DNA from: Bacillus sp. FJAT-27916
GTDB taxonomy: Bacteria; Bacillota; Bacilli; Bacillales; Pradoshiaceae
DNA length: 64,000 nt
Direction of reading: 5' to 3'
Assembly: GCF_001183965.1 (NCBI RefSeq)
Contig: NZ_LFZV01000001.1
Location: 1,284,438 to 1,348,437 of the forward strand
The notes under the pieces were generated by a model, which was given only the letters and a program-made list of their open reading frames with translations, made no database searches and was not told the DNA's origin. The translations under genes and the position numbers were made by a program. Of the stretch, positions 1 to 9,100 are shown piece by piece; position 1 is the first letter of the stretch; each line of letters starts with the position of its first letter.

Positions 1-1
1 A

Positions 2-841
2 GGAGATGCCGCTAATCAATTTTTCGTATTCATCGGTTCTGCCCTTTCGAAAAAGGCACCGACAGGGAGATTTCCCAATGGATTTGGGCGTCTGGTCAAT
101 TTAGTGCTTCTTGGTGCCGTTCTAATTGTAGGGATCATGTCTTATGAAACGATTAAAGAAGGATACCTTCATATTATCGATCCGACAGAATCTAGTTATT
201 TTCTTGTCAGTTTAGGGGTCTTGTTCATCAGCGTCGTTCTTGAGTCTTTCGTTCTGTTGAAGGCGATGCGCGAGATTATGCATGAGACCGGTGAAGAGGT
301 ACAGGGGATTTCGTATATTTACAAGAGCTTTAGCAGGTTCAAGGATGCTAAACCAGCTACAAGGCTTGTTTTTCTAGAGGATTTGGTCGCAACAAGCGGC
401 GGTCTTTTGGCCATTATTGCTATCATCATTTCACACTATACTCCGTTTCATGCAGCAGAGGGTCTGGCCTCCATCATGATTGGGCTTCTTATGCTGATTG
501 TTGTCGGGAAGGTTTTCCTTGATAATGCTGCGGGTGCGCTCGGTGAGGCAGATGAGGTGATGGAGCAATATATAGGGGATAAGGTAATCAATGAACAGGG
601 TATCAGAGATGTACAGGATGTTGTGGTCATCAAAGAGGGCGAGGATTTCCATGTGGAAGTCAGCGTAGAGATTGATCCTAGTATGACCGTGGCAGAAATG
701 GATGATATTAAAGATCGTTTGAAGGAAAAGCTTCTTCAGGAAAAAGGCGTTGTAGATGTATTGGTTGATTTTGATGAGGATGATGGAGTCCGTACATGGA
801 AGAAATCGAGTAAACCGCTTGAAGAAATCTATGAGAAATAA
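2..841 (+). CDS. Cation diffusion facilitator (CDF) family efflux transporter, 5' end outside window
   Basis: The frame is open from base 2 with no start in view, so the gene begins before the window; 279 codons are visible. The protein has hydrophobic membrane segments (around nt 95-160, 200-260, 400-530) and a C-terminal acidic cytosolic domain. The PNGFGR motif near nt 79-98 and the membrane D (FLEDLVATSGG, nt 376-408) fit the ZnT9/YdbO-like branch of the CDF family, which exchanges divalent metals such as Zn or Mn for protons. CDF transporters act as dimers in the cell membrane. Metal specificity cannot be read from this fragment. The next gene lies 79 bp downstream on the same strand. 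Confidence 0.8.
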   Translation, partial: GDAANQFFVFIGSALSKKAPTGRFPNGFGRLVNLVLLGAVLIVGIMSYETIKEGYLHIIDPTESSYFLVSLGVLFISVVLESFVLLKAMREIMHETGEEVQGISYIYKSFSRFKDAKPATRLVFLEDLVATSGGLLAIIAIIISHYTPFHAAEGLASIMIGLLMLIVVGKVFLDNAAGALGEADEVMEQYIGDKVINEQGIRDVQDVVVIKEGEDFHVEVSVEIDPSMTVAEMDDIKDRLKEKLLQEKGVVDVLVDFDEDDGVRTWKKSSKPLEEIYEK

Positions 842-920
842 CGATAAATCATTTTTGGCAGATATATGAGGGCTTCCTATTTCATATGTCTGCCGTATGT
901 ATGACAGGAGGTTAGAGCTT

Positions 921-1595
921 TTGGGGAAGAAGAAAAAGGCGTTGATTATTGGGGCCACAGGTTTGGTGGGGAATGAACTTTTACATAGATTGCTTGATTC
1001 AGATTTGTATGGCCACGTAACCGCACTCGTCCGTCGTCCGATGGGTCTTGCGAATCCAAAGCTCCATGAGCGAATCATTGATTTTGACAATATGGAGTCA
1101 ATGGCGAGTGAATTTGCAGTAGATGAGGTGTTTTGCTGCCTCGGCACTACCATCAAGAAGGCCGGATCAAAGGAGGCTTTTCGGAAGGTCGATTATGAGT
1201 ATCCATTAAAGGCAGCTGAGTTAGCGAAGGCACAAGGAGTGAGTCAATACTTGGTCATTTCAGCCATTGGGGCAAATCCTGAGACAAAGGTTTTCTATTC
1301 AAGGGTGAAGGGGGAGCTTGAGAGTGCTTTAATTACTCTGCAATTTGATTCCTTGCAGCTCATACATCCTTCCTTGCTTCTTGGAAAAAGAGATGAATTC
1401 CGTACAGCAGAAGCATTGAGCGGATGGTTAAGCCCTGTGTTTTCCCCTCTTCTACGAGGAAGGCTTGCTAGATTTAAGCCGATTAAGGCAGAGGAAGTTG
1501 CAGCAGCTATGGTTCAAATCGCTGCTGATAGTGAAAAAGGAACTAATATATATGAATGGCCGGAGCTTCATGAAGCGGCAAAGAGAAACCCATAA
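921..1595 (+). CDS. NAD(P)-binding Rossmann-fold protein, HTATIP2/YraR-like epimerase family
   Basis: The N-terminal GATGLVGNELL motif is a Rossmann dinucleotide-binding loop. The rest resembles atypical short-chain dehydrogenases of the NAD(P)-binding oxidoreductase/HTATIP2 type; the Y-x3-K region reads YSRVKGELE. I chose the TTG at 921 because AGGAGG sits at 906-911 with a 9-nt spacer. An ATG at 897 in the same frame overlaps that RBS and has none of its own. The product would be 224 aa and cytosolic. The substrate is unknown. It may be co-transcribed with the upstream CDF gene, and a strong terminator follows. Confidence 0.75.
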   Translation: MGKKKKALIIGATGLVGNELLHRLLDSDLYGHVTALVRRPMGLANPKLHERIIDFDNMESMASEFAVDEVFCCLGTTIKKAGSKEAFRKVDYEYPLKAAELAKAQGVSQYLVISAIGANPETKVFYSRVKGELESALITLQFDSLQLIHPSLLLGKRDEFRTAEALSGWLSPVFSPLLRGRLARFKPIKAEEVAAAMVQIAADSEKGTNIYEWPELHEAAKRNP

Positions 1596-1596
1596 G

Positions 1597-1633
1597 AAAG
1601 GCACGAATGCAGATGGAGCATTCGTGCCTTTTT
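1597..1633. terminator. Bidirectional intrinsic terminator
   Basis: A 14-bp inverted repeat (GGCACGAATGC / GCATTCGTGCC core) has a 7-nt loop, with A-rich and T-rich flanks. It sits between the convergent oxidoreductase gene and cydC and can serve both. Confidence 0.8.
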
Positions 1634-1638
1634 AAAGG

Positions 1639-3399
1639 CTATAATTCCGGCATATCCAATCGATACAGGCTCTGATAGGTCTCATTTGTTTGCATGAGCT
1701 CTGTATGTGAGCCATCCATGCTGATTGTACCATCTTCAAGGAAAAGGATACGATCCATGCTCTCAGCCCCTGCCAGATGGTGGGTAATCCAAATGATGGT
1801 TTTCGCTCGAAGGGTATCAAAGATCGTCTTCAATAGCTGCCTTTCTGTTAGGGCATCGAGTCCAACTGTCGGTTCATCCAGGATAACGATTGGTGTATTC
1901 TGAAGAAGAATGCGGGCAAGCGCAATTCGCTGTCTTTCTCCCCCGGAAAACCGGCTGCCAAGCTCATGCATTCTTGTCTCATATCCTTTAGGCAGGGAAG
2001 AGATATAGTCATGTATATGAACTTGTTTAGCTGCCTCAATGACTTCCTCATCCGTAGCACCGGGATTGCCAAGGCGGATGTTATTCATGACGGTTGTATC
2101 GAATAAATGCGGTTTTTGCTGTAAGACTGACACAACACTTGAGAGATCTCCAAGCTCGTTGACTGGCTGACCACCAAGTGTGATGATCCCTTTTTGCGGT
2201 GCATAGGCCGCTAAAATTAATTTGGCTAATGTACTTTTGCCTGTTCCGCTCTTCCCAAGCAAAGCGACTTTTTCTCCTGCTTGAATAAAAAGGGATAAAT
2301 TCCTTAAGACAGGTAAAGCACCATTGTCATAGGAGAAGGTGACATCATGAAACTGAATAGGTAAAGAATTTGCCTCTTTCAGTGTACTGCTCTTCACTTG
2401 ATCATGAGTTTCTGCCGGCTTCTGCTCCTGCAGGGCATTCATCCTGTCTAAAGAGCTTTGATAGCTCGGAATTTGACTGACCGCATCAGAAAGCGGAGCG
2501 AATGCATCAATGAGCGGGAAGACGACCAGGACAAAGGCGGCAATCCAGCTTGGCTCAAATCGGCCAGCTTCAACGCTCAAGGAAATCCAGCAGGCCATCC
2601 CAATAATAATGATGAGGATGACAAGGTGAAAAAGAAGGTTGCGGCTGCGCTGAAATTTCGTAAGCTGGGCTTCAATCTCATCCATTTTTCTTTCATCCTG
2701 TTCATACCGTTGAATGAAATCAGCCTGTCTGCCGCTGATCATCCAGTCTCCTGCACCCATGACAGCATCGGTCAATAATTGATAGAGACCATTTCTGGCG
2801 TCCTTCATTTTCGCATGACGGGCATGTGTGGCCAGAAGGGAGACAAGCGGGAATAGGATGACTAGGACAAATAGCAACAGCAGCATAAATAAAGCGAATG
2901 GGATGGAGAAATAGCCAAGCCCTAATACAATCATGACATACAACAACACACTGATCACGGCTGGGAAAATCGTTTTGATATAGACATCCTGTAAATGTTC
3001 AATATCATCTGCAAGCACGCCCAGCAGGTCGCCAGTCTTGAAGCGGGAACGGAAATCCAGGGCATTTGGTTCCAGTGCTTTATAGAGACGGACGCGCATA
3101 CGGGAGAGTATCTTCAAAACCATACTATGGCCGCTCAATCGCTCTGCATAGCGGAATGCAGGGCGTGATACCCCAAACAGCCTGACAAGCACGATTGGTA
3201 CATAAACCAAGAGAATATTCTCAGGAAGGGTTGCAGATTCTGAAATTAAATAGCCTGATGTAAACATAAGGGCACCCGCGCTGAAGAATGTTCCTGTTCC
3301 AAGAATAAGTACTAGCGCAAGGAGCCCTTTATTCTCGCTCAAATAGGGGCGAATCCATGAATTTTTCATAATCGCTAGCGGGGATAATGTCTTTTTCAT
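1639..3399 (-). CDS. cydC: Heterodimeric ABC exporter subunit CydC, cytochrome bd assembly
   Basis: A 586-aa ABC exporter half with an N-terminal six-helix membrane domain and a C-terminal ATPase. Walker A (GKSGTGKST) is near residue 382, the signature FSGGERQR near 485 and Walker B VILDEPT near 506, so the site looks intact. In the known family CydC pairs with CydD and exports glutathione/cysteine or handles heme, which is needed to assemble cytochrome bd. It is the last gene of cydABCD and overlaps cydD by 4 nt (ATGA). The order cydA-cydB-cydD-cydC by homology matches the Bacillus operon. The assignment of C versus D rests on position and sequence flavour. Confidence 0.9.
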   Translation of the reverse strand: MKKTLSPLAIMKNSWIRPYLSENKGLLALVLILGTGTFFSAGALMFTSGYLISESATLPENILLVYVPIVLVRLFGVSRPAFRYAERLSGHSMVLKILSRMRVRLYKALEPNALDFRSRFKTGDLLGVLADDIEHLQDVYIKTIFPAVISVLLYVMIVLGLGYFSIPFALFMLLLLFVLVILFPLVSLLATHARHAKMKDARNGLYQLLTDAVMGAGDWMISGRQADFIQRYEQDERKMDEIEAQLTKFQRSRNLLFHLVILIIIIGMACWISLSVEAGRFEPSWIAAFVLVVFPLIDAFAPLSDAVSQIPSYQSSLDRMNALQEQKPAETHDQVKSSTLKEANSLPIQFHDVTFSYDNGALPVLRNLSLFIQAGEKVALLGKSGTGKSTLAKLILAAYAPQKGIITLGGQPVNELGDLSSVVSVLQQKPHLFDTTVMNNIRLGNPGATDEEVIEAAKQVHIHDYISSLPKGYETRMHELGSRFSGGERQRIALARILLQNTPIVILDEPTVGLDALTERQLLKTIFDTLRAKTIIWITHHLAGAESMDRILFLEDGTISMDGSHTELMQTNETYQSLYRLDMPEL

Positions 3400-5135
3400 T
3401 TAATCGCCTCCATCTTGCCGCTTTGTATCTGTACTAATTGATAATAATGTCCACGCTGCGCCATTAAGTCCTCGTGTGTTCCTGTCTCTACAATTTTTCC
3501 TTTGTCCAATACGATAATTTGGTCCATATCCTTCATCCAATGAAGTCTGTGAGTAGCAAAGAATACGAGGTGGTCATCAAAGAGTGGCAGCATATTGGCC
3601 TTTAATTCATACTCTGTTTCAATGTCTAAGTGAGCCGTTGGTTCATCGAAAAGGAGAATCTTACGGCTTGTGTCAAGGAAAGCGCGGGCTAGGGCAATCC
3701 GTTGTTCCTGACCGCCGCTGAGCATGCGTGCTCCTTCGCCGATTTTCTCTTCTAGACCATTTGGCAGGGAATCAATGATTTCCCGAAGTCCTGCCTGATT
3801 GATGGCGGACTGTAAAGCTTCCTCGCTTGCTCCCGGCGTATAGAAGAGAATATTATTCCGCACTGTGTCATTGAACAGATAAGGGTGCTGCGGAATATAG
3901 AGAATCTGCTCCTGCCAGGAAGAATCATGGAAACCGCCCATAGTCTCTCCATTCCGATTCACTGTACAGCTGCTTGGAGCGAGGAAACCGCCTAGAACAT
4001 CAATGAAGGTTGACTTGCCGGCACCGCTTGCTCCAATGATGCCAATCTTCCCATAGCCCTTCCAGGAATAGGAGATATTTTGAAGAGATGGGCGGCTTGC
4101 TTCTTCATGAACGACCGTCAAATCAGTGAAGGATAGGATATCTGCAGATGACCAGGAAGAAGCACTTTTCGTATCTTGCTCCTTCACCTCGGTCGGAATC
4201 GCCAATATATGTCCGATGGCTCCCATGCTGTTTTTGCCGTCTAGGGTGGCATGGTAGTCTGTTCCGAAATCTCGGATAGGCAGGAAATATTCCGGTGCCA
4301 AAATCAGGATGGTCAGTGCAGGTCCCAGCAAAATCGCACCTTCCATTAGATTTAAACCAAGGAACAGGGCAACAATCGCAATGGATAGGGAGGTGAAGAA
4401 ATCAAGGGCAAAGGTAGACAGGAAGGCGACACGTAAAGTACTCATCGTTGCTTTGCGATATCGTTCACTGACTGTTCCGATATTCTTGTCGTAATCCTTG
4501 CTCAAGCCGAGAAGCTTCAGCGTTTCAAGTCCTCTTAATGAATCAACGAAGTGATTGGAGAGAACCTGATAGGATTCATACTGTTTATCCGCCTTCCTCT
4601 TCGCGGCAATTCCGAGCATGGCCATGAAGAAGAACAGGATTGGAAGTACAAGAATGACAATACCAGCGGAGGAGGGGTTTAATGTGAACATATAGATGAC
4701 AATCATCGCGGGTATTAACAGCATATTCATCATTTTAGGAAGAAATAGCTTCAGGTATGTCTCCACTTGAGTGACCCCTTCAAGTGCCATTGTCACCAGG
4801 TTCCCTGTTCCTTCCTTCTGTGTGAATTTAGGCCCGAGACTGAAAATCTTATCAAGTAATTCCCGGCGAATGGCCGTTCCGGAATCAGATGCGAAGCGTT
4901 CCATCCATTTATCGCGGAAAAAGACCATGACCTGTCTTGCTAAATAAGCAGACGCAAATAAAAGGAAGGGAAGGAACTGATCGCTCAGTTTCTCCCCGTT
5001 GAAAAGATTCGTGATTGCACGCGAAAGCATAACGGCTTGCATAATGATGGCAGCTCCCTGCAGGAGGGAGAGGGCAAAGAGGAAGACGAATGTCCCTTTA
5101 ATGCCCTTTAAGTTAAGAATGTCTCTTGTAATCAT
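3396..5135 (-). CDS. cydD: Heterodimeric ABC exporter subunit CydD, cytochrome bd assembly
   Basis: A 579-aa membrane-ATPase fusion. It has an N-terminal transmembrane domain of about 300 residues, then Walker A GASGAGKST near residue 368, signature LSGGQEQR near 472 and Walker B ILLFDEPT near 495. It is the partner of the downstream gene; the two form the exporter required for making functional bd oxidase. Its stop overlaps the start of cydC and its start overlaps the end of cydB by 4 nt, so the operon is translationally coupled. Nothing in the sequence suggests damage. Confidence 0.9.
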   Translation of the reverse strand: MITRDILNLKGIKGTFVFLFALSLLQGAAIIMQAVMLSRAITNLFNGEKLSDQFLPFLLFASAYLARQVMVFFRDKWMERFASDSGTAIRRELLDKIFSLGPKFTQKEGTGNLVTMALEGVTQVETYLKLFLPKMMNMLLIPAMIVIYMFTLNPSSAGIVILVLPILFFFMAMLGIAAKRKADKQYESYQVLSNHFVDSLRGLETLKLLGLSKDYDKNIGTVSERYRKATMSTLRVAFLSTFALDFFTSLSIAIVALFLGLNLMEGAILLGPALTILILAPEYFLPIRDFGTDYHATLDGKNSMGAIGHILAIPTEVKEQDTKSASSWSSADILSFTDLTVVHEEASRPSLQNISYSWKGYGKIGIIGASGAGKSTFIDVLGGFLAPSSCTVNRNGETMGGFHDSSWQEQILYIPQHPYLFNDTVRNNILFYTPGASEEALQSAINQAGLREIIDSLPNGLEEKIGEGARMLSGGQEQRIALARAFLDTSRKILLFDEPTAHLDIETEYELKANMLPLFDDHLVFFATHRLHWMKDMDQIIVLDKGKIVETGTHEDLMAQRGHYYQLVQIQSGKMEAIK

Positions 5136-6145
5136 TCATGACCCACCGGTTCAGAATCAGAAACCCGCTTTCTGAATACATAATAGCTCCAAATTTGATA
5201 GCCAAGCACGAATGGCAGCAGCGTAAGGGAAACGATTGTCATGACCTTAAGCGTATAAGGGCTGCTGGATGCATTTATGATGGTCAAGTTGAAGTCAGAA
5301 CTGATTGAGCTGATCATAACACGCGGGAACAGCCCGACAAACAGCATTGTGACTGTGAATAGAATGGTGCCTGTTGTCATGGTGAAGGCCCAGCCTTCCA
5401 TTCTTTTGCCTGTGAAGAAGTAGGCAAAAGCCGTTGTAAGAACAGCACCGAATAAAAATAGCGGTGTAGCAACAGGGCGTGCCTCAAATAGGTCTGTGCT
5501 GAAATAAGTCAATACCGCAAAGGCAATCAAGCCAACTAACAAAAGAATGTACATCTTTGTGAGCATTTCCTGCGCACGTTTACGGATTGGTCCTTCTGTC
5601 CGCAGTCCGATATACGTAAGGCCATGTACGAAGCAGAGAACAACCATAGCAATGCCGCCAACGATGGAGTACAGATTAAAGTAATCGGTGAAACCGGCAT
5701 ACATATTGGCGGAAGCGTCGATTGGCATGCCGCGCACTAAGCTTGTGAATAAGACACCTAGCACAAAGGCAGGGACAATGCTTCCGATGAAAATCATCCA
5801 ATCCCATAAATTCGTCCATTTTGTATGAACCTTATGGCGGAATTCAAACGCTACTCCCCGGACAATCAAGGCGAGAAGGAATAATACAAATGGCAGGTAA
5901 TACCCGCTGAACATTGTCGCATACCATTCAGGGAATGCGGCGAAAATGGCACCTCCGGCTGTGATAAGCCATACCTCATTGGCATCCCAGAAAGGACCGA
6001 TTGTTGTCACAAGCTGGTCACGCTCTCTTTGGTCACGGGCTAGGAAGCGAGTTGACATCCCAACCCCGAAGTCAAATCCTTCGAGAATGAAGAAACCAAT
6101 AAACAAAACCGCTACAAGTAAGAACCATAACTCATTTAAGCTCAT
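5132..6145 (-). CDS. cydB: Cytochrome bd ubiquinol/menaquinol oxidase subunit II
   Basis: A 337-aa multi-span membrane protein. The N-terminus has the CydB hallmark GFDFGVG at about residues 24-30, and WDANEVW lies near 53-59. Subunit II scaffolds subunit I in the high-oxygen-affinity quinol oxidase. The length matches Bacillus CydB (about 338 aa). It overlaps cydA and cydD by 4 nt each, so it sits in a tightly coupled operon. Confidence 0.95.
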   Translation of the reverse strand: MSLNELWFLLVAVLFIGFFILEGFDFGVGMSTRFLARDQRERDQLVTTIGPFWDANEVWLITAGGAIFAAFPEWYATMFSGYYLPFVLFLLALIVRGVAFEFRHKVHTKWTNLWDWMIFIGSIVPAFVLGVLFTSLVRGMPIDASANMYAGFTDYFNLYSIVGGIAMVVLCFVHGLTYIGLRTEGPIRKRAQEMLTKMYILLLVGLIAFAVLTYFSTDLFEARPVATPLFLFGAVLTTAFAYFFTGKRMEGWAFTMTTGTILFTVTMLFVGLFPRVMISSISSDFNLTIINASSSPYTLKVMTIVSLTLLPFVLGYQIWSYYVFRKRVSDSEPVGHE

Positions 6146-7533
6146 TGTCCAAAGGCCTCCTTATTAAATAAATCTACATCCGGTTTTTCCGGAGCATCCT
6201 TCTGAGGTCCTTTTTTGACCTGTTTCACAATCAAGGTAATTAAGACAACCGCAAGAATGGTATAAGCCCCAAGGAAGGCGATGATAGAAATCCATAAATC
6301 CGTTGCCGTGACATTCGGTGAAACAGACTGGGCTGTCGTAAATAATCCCATAACTGTCCATGGCTGGCGGCCAATCTCAGTCATGATCCAGCCGGCAGTA
6401 TTGGCAATGAACGGCAAGCAGATGGCTCCAAGCATGATTTTCAAGTACCAGGCATTCTCCATCAGGGTTTTTCTCTTAATTAAGAACAATCCAATCAAGG
6501 ATAGAAGAATCATGATTCCCCCGCCAAAGGTCATAATGCGGAAGCTCCAATAGACAGGCTCTACAGGCGGGATATAATCTCCTTCGCCGTATAGTTCCGT
6601 ATATTGCTCTTGAAGTGTGTTCATTCCTTCAATCGATCCGGAGAAGCTATTATAAGATAGGAGACTTAATAAATAAGGTATTTCAACAGACCAATTATTC
6701 GTCTTATTCTCTTCGTCAATATCAGCGATTAAGGACCAGCTGGCCGGGTCACCGCTGTCCTCCCATAATCCTTCACTCGCTGCCATTTTCATAGGCTGAG
6801 AGGAAACCAGATGCTGTGCCTGCCAGTGACCAGTAAAGGCAATGCCAAGTCCGGCAACAATGCCAAGAACGGTAGCAATGGTAAAAGAACGTTTGAATAA
6901 TTCGATATCCTTCTTCTTCATGAGCTTGTAGGCACTGATACCGCCGACCACAAATGCCCCGGTCGCGAAAGCACCGAAAATCGTGTGAGGGAATTCTACG
7001 AGCAATTGTGGATTTGTCAAAAAGGCCCAAATATCCACTAATGTTGCTTTGCCTTCAACGACAGCGATTCCAACAGGCTCCTGCATGAAGGAGTTCGCAG
7101 CCAGAATCCATAGGGCAGAGAGCATCGTGCCAATGGATACAAGCCAGATGGAGAGAAGATGAACCCATCTTGGCAGACGATTACGTCCGAACATCCAAAC
7201 TCCAATAAAGGTCGATTCCATGAAGAAGGCTAAGAGTGCTTCAATGGCGAGAGGTACACCAAATACATCACCGACAAATCGAGAATATTCGGACCAGTTC
7301 ATCCCAAATTGGAATTCCTGGATAATTCCTGTTACAACACCGACCGCAAAGGCGATGAGGAAGATGTTTCCCCAGAATTTCGCCATGTCTAGGTAGATTT
7401 CTTTCTTCTTAAAGAAATACATTGTTTCCATAATGGCTACCAAGAAGACGAGCCCGATAGAAAGCGGCACGAAAAGGAAATGATAGATCGTCGTAGCAGC
7501 ATATTGGAAACGAGCTAAATCAAGAATTTCCAT
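6142..7533 (-). CDS. cydA: Cytochrome bd ubiquinol/menaquinol oxidase subunit I
   Basis: This subunit carries hemes b558, b595 and d, oxidises menaquinol and reduces O2 in the membrane. Visible features are the N-terminal heme-ligand histidine (about residue 18, in TIYHFLFVPLSIGL), nine or so membrane helices, and the GRQPW quinol-oxidase motif in the C-terminal part. The Q-loop is short, as in Firmicute CydA. I took the ATG at 7533 (463 aa), preceded by AAAGGTG at 7545-7551 with an 11-nt spacer; a TTG at 7554 would overlap that RBS. It is the first gene of cydABDC, and a long AT-rich region upstream contains two perfect inverted repeats. Confidence 0.95.
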   Translation of the reverse strand: MEILDLARFQYAATTIYHFLFVPLSIGLVFLVAIMETMYFFKKKEIYLDMAKFWGNIFLIAFAVGVVTGIIQEFQFGMNWSEYSRFVGDVFGVPLAIEALLAFFMESTFIGVWMFGRNRLPRWVHLLSIWLVSIGTMLSALWILAANSFMQEPVGIAVVEGKATLVDIWAFLTNPQLLVEFPHTIFGAFATGAFVVGGISAYKLMKKKDIELFKRSFTIATVLGIVAGLGIAFTGHWQAQHLVSSQPMKMAASEGLWEDSGDPASWSLIADIDEENKTNNWSVEIPYLLSLLSYNSFSGSIEGMNTLQEQYTELYGEGDYIPPVEPVYWSFRIMTFGGGIMILLSLIGLFLIKRKTLMENAWYLKIMLGAICLPFIANTAGWIMTEIGRQPWTVMGLFTTAQSVSPNVTATDLWISIIAFLGAYTILAVVLITLIVKQVKKGPQKDAPEKPDVDLFNKEAFGQ

Positions 7534-7681
7534 AAAATCATTCACACCTTTCAAAATTAACTATGTAATGTTCATGTGTTCACAATATCTTCAAAAAAAA
7601 ACCAATGTATACGAAGAGAAGGATGATGAATAAAGAAATAGTTTCTTTTATATATATTGTGGACAATGGAAGATAAGGAAT

Positions 7682-7706
7682 AAGTTATTATATTAAATAA
7701 TAACTT
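7682..7706. promoter_or_regulatory. AT-rich 9-bp inverted repeat upstream of cydA
   Basis: The arms AAGTTATTA (7682-7690) and TAATAACTT (7698-7706) are perfectly complementary around a 7-nt spacer, about 150 bp upstream of the cydA start. It could be an operator for the oxygen/redox control expected of cyd genes. It does not match a Rex or Fnr consensus that I know. Confidence 0.35.
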
Positions 7707-7775
7707 GTTATCTATATGTATTTTAGTCGGATGATTAGAAAATTACTAGAGAAGGACATGAATAAATAATGGTAA

Positions 7776-7806
7776 ATTTGTGACAGGATGCAAATTTGTC
7801 ACAAAT
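7776..7806. promoter_or_regulatory. 10-bp perfect inverted repeat upstream of cydA
   Basis: The arms ATTTGTGACA (7776-7785) and TGTCACAAAT (7797-7806) are exact complements separated by 11 nt, with centres two helical turns apart. TGTGA/TCACA half-sites recall Rex and Fnr/Crp operators, but those need a 6-nt spacing and here it is 15 nt. Apart from the two inverted repeats, the 7534-7997 gap shows no gene and is very AT-rich. Confidence 0.4.
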
Positions 7807-7997
7807 CAAAATATTGGTGTTCAGACACCCATAAAGTGAATATTTGTCTAAATTTTGTCCGTCTATAGTCATGGTCTTTTTTCTGCATGTATGTCTATTC
7901 ACACAGATATCCTAGAAAGGATATTAGATGGGAAGCTATAAGAGGAAATGAAGTTATCATGCAGCCTTTTATTATGCAAGAATTATATTTAGGTATG

Positions 7998-8034
7998 AAA
8001 AAAGCAAAGACACAGACTCCGTGTTCTTTGCTTT
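7998..8034 (-). terminator. Intrinsic terminator of the PAS-STAS gene
   Basis: On the minus strand, an AAAGCAAAGAACAC... / ...GTGTCTTTGCTTT stem is followed by a T run. It lies just after the stop of the gene ending at 8048. Confidence 0.75.
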
Positions 8035-8047
8035 CATCCAGGTTTAG

Positions 8048-8824
8048 TTATACATGAACTAATTTAAAGCCTTTTTCCTTACAAGCATATCGAATCGCTT
8101 GGCGGAAGGTCGCAAATGTTTCTGTTGGAATCGATGTGCCTTGTCCAATAATCTGTTGCACGAACTTAGCTGAAAGTCCAGAATAGATCACTGTTGTTCC
8201 AATAAAATTTAAAGAACGGCAAATCGTTTCAAGCTCCATTGTAATGCTGTCATCATCCAAGACAGTCATACCGGTGAAATCAATGATTAGATAGCTGGCT
8301 AGTCTATTGGCGCTCTCAAACAGGGCAATCTCCTTAATCTTGTCTAAACGATTTCTTGTCATCGTTCCGGTAATCGGCATAAGAATCACATCATCTAGGA
8401 TGGTCTGGATAACAGGAGCGTATAATTCCTCAAGCAGAGCATATCCTTTATGCAGCTCCTCCTCATAATCGGTAATATCCTTCCAGGTGATGATATAGAT
8501 CGACTGGTTAAGCCCGTTTTTCCATCTGTTGACGGTCATATTAGCCGCCCACTTATGATAGAGGGTGATTTTCGCTTCAACCGGAAAGATACCTGCTTCT
8601 ATGGCTGCCTTAAGAGCTTGGCCTTCATTAGGGTCTAGATCGCAAATGCTTTTGCCGATATATTCTTCCTTGCTTGAAAGTCCGGTAAAGGGTTCCAGTT
8701 TTTTTATGAGATGGTTAGAATAATCATTGAGCAAGATGATTTGATACTGTTCGTCACAAATAAAAAGGTTCTCTCCGATAGCATTTAAGAGAGATATTTG
8801 AGCTTGGTCTAATATAGAATCCAT
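8048..8824 (-). CDS. PAS-STAS domain protein, RsbR/YtvA-like stressosome component
   Basis: A 258-aa cytosolic protein. Residues 10-120 look like a PAS sensor (FICDEQYQIILLND, later IITWKDITDYEEE). Residues about 140-258 form a STAS domain (VILMPITGTMTRNRLDKI; IDFTGMTVLDDDS). This arrangement is seen in YtvA and the RsbR paralogues that build the stressosome controlling sigma-B. The PAS domain lacks an evident NCRFLQ flavin cysteine motif, so it is probably not a LOV blue-light sensor. It is a monocistronic unit with its own terminator. A sigma-B-type promoter occurs elsewhere in the window (hsp20), which fits a sigma-B stress system in this organism. The sensed signal is unknown. Confidence 0.75.
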   Translation of the reverse strand: MDSILDQAQISLLNAIGENLFICDEQYQIILLNDYSNHLIKKLEPFTGLSSKEEYIGKSICDLDPNEGQALKAAIEAGIFPVEAKITLYHKWAANMTVNRWKNGLNQSIYIITWKDITDYEEELHKGYALLEELYAPVIQTILDDVILMPITGTMTRNRLDKIKEIALFESANRLASYLIIDFTGMTVLDDDSITMELETICRSLNFIGTTVIYSGLSAKFVQQIIGQGTSIPTETFATFRQAIRYACKEKGFKLVHV

Positions 8825-9100
8825 TCTATTCTCCTTGGGTTGAGTCTGGCCTTGTAACCTTATTATTATAAAAGATTTGTCAAAAATTTCAAATTAAAGA
8901 TGCTAAATGGTTCGTAATTTATAGGAACTAACACGCATTCTTTATTAGGAAAGAAGGTAAATGGGATGAAAGAGAGAAATAATAGGAATGACGGACGATA
9001 ATCTATTTCAGAAGAAGGTCCATTGCCATAATTAAAATGATACTCAACTCAGTAGAAAAGTTGTATACTGAAAATTATGAAAAGATTAGGAGGACATGGC

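Noticed and set aside
431-1156. 241-codon minus-strand frame across the end of the CDF gene and the oxidoreductase start
   Set aside because: It overlaps two recognised genes on the other strand and has no RBS or familiar domain.
7776-7806. Canonical Rex or Fnr operator upstream of cydA
   Set aside because: Half-sites are right but the spacing is 15 nt instead of 6; listed only as an inverted repeat.
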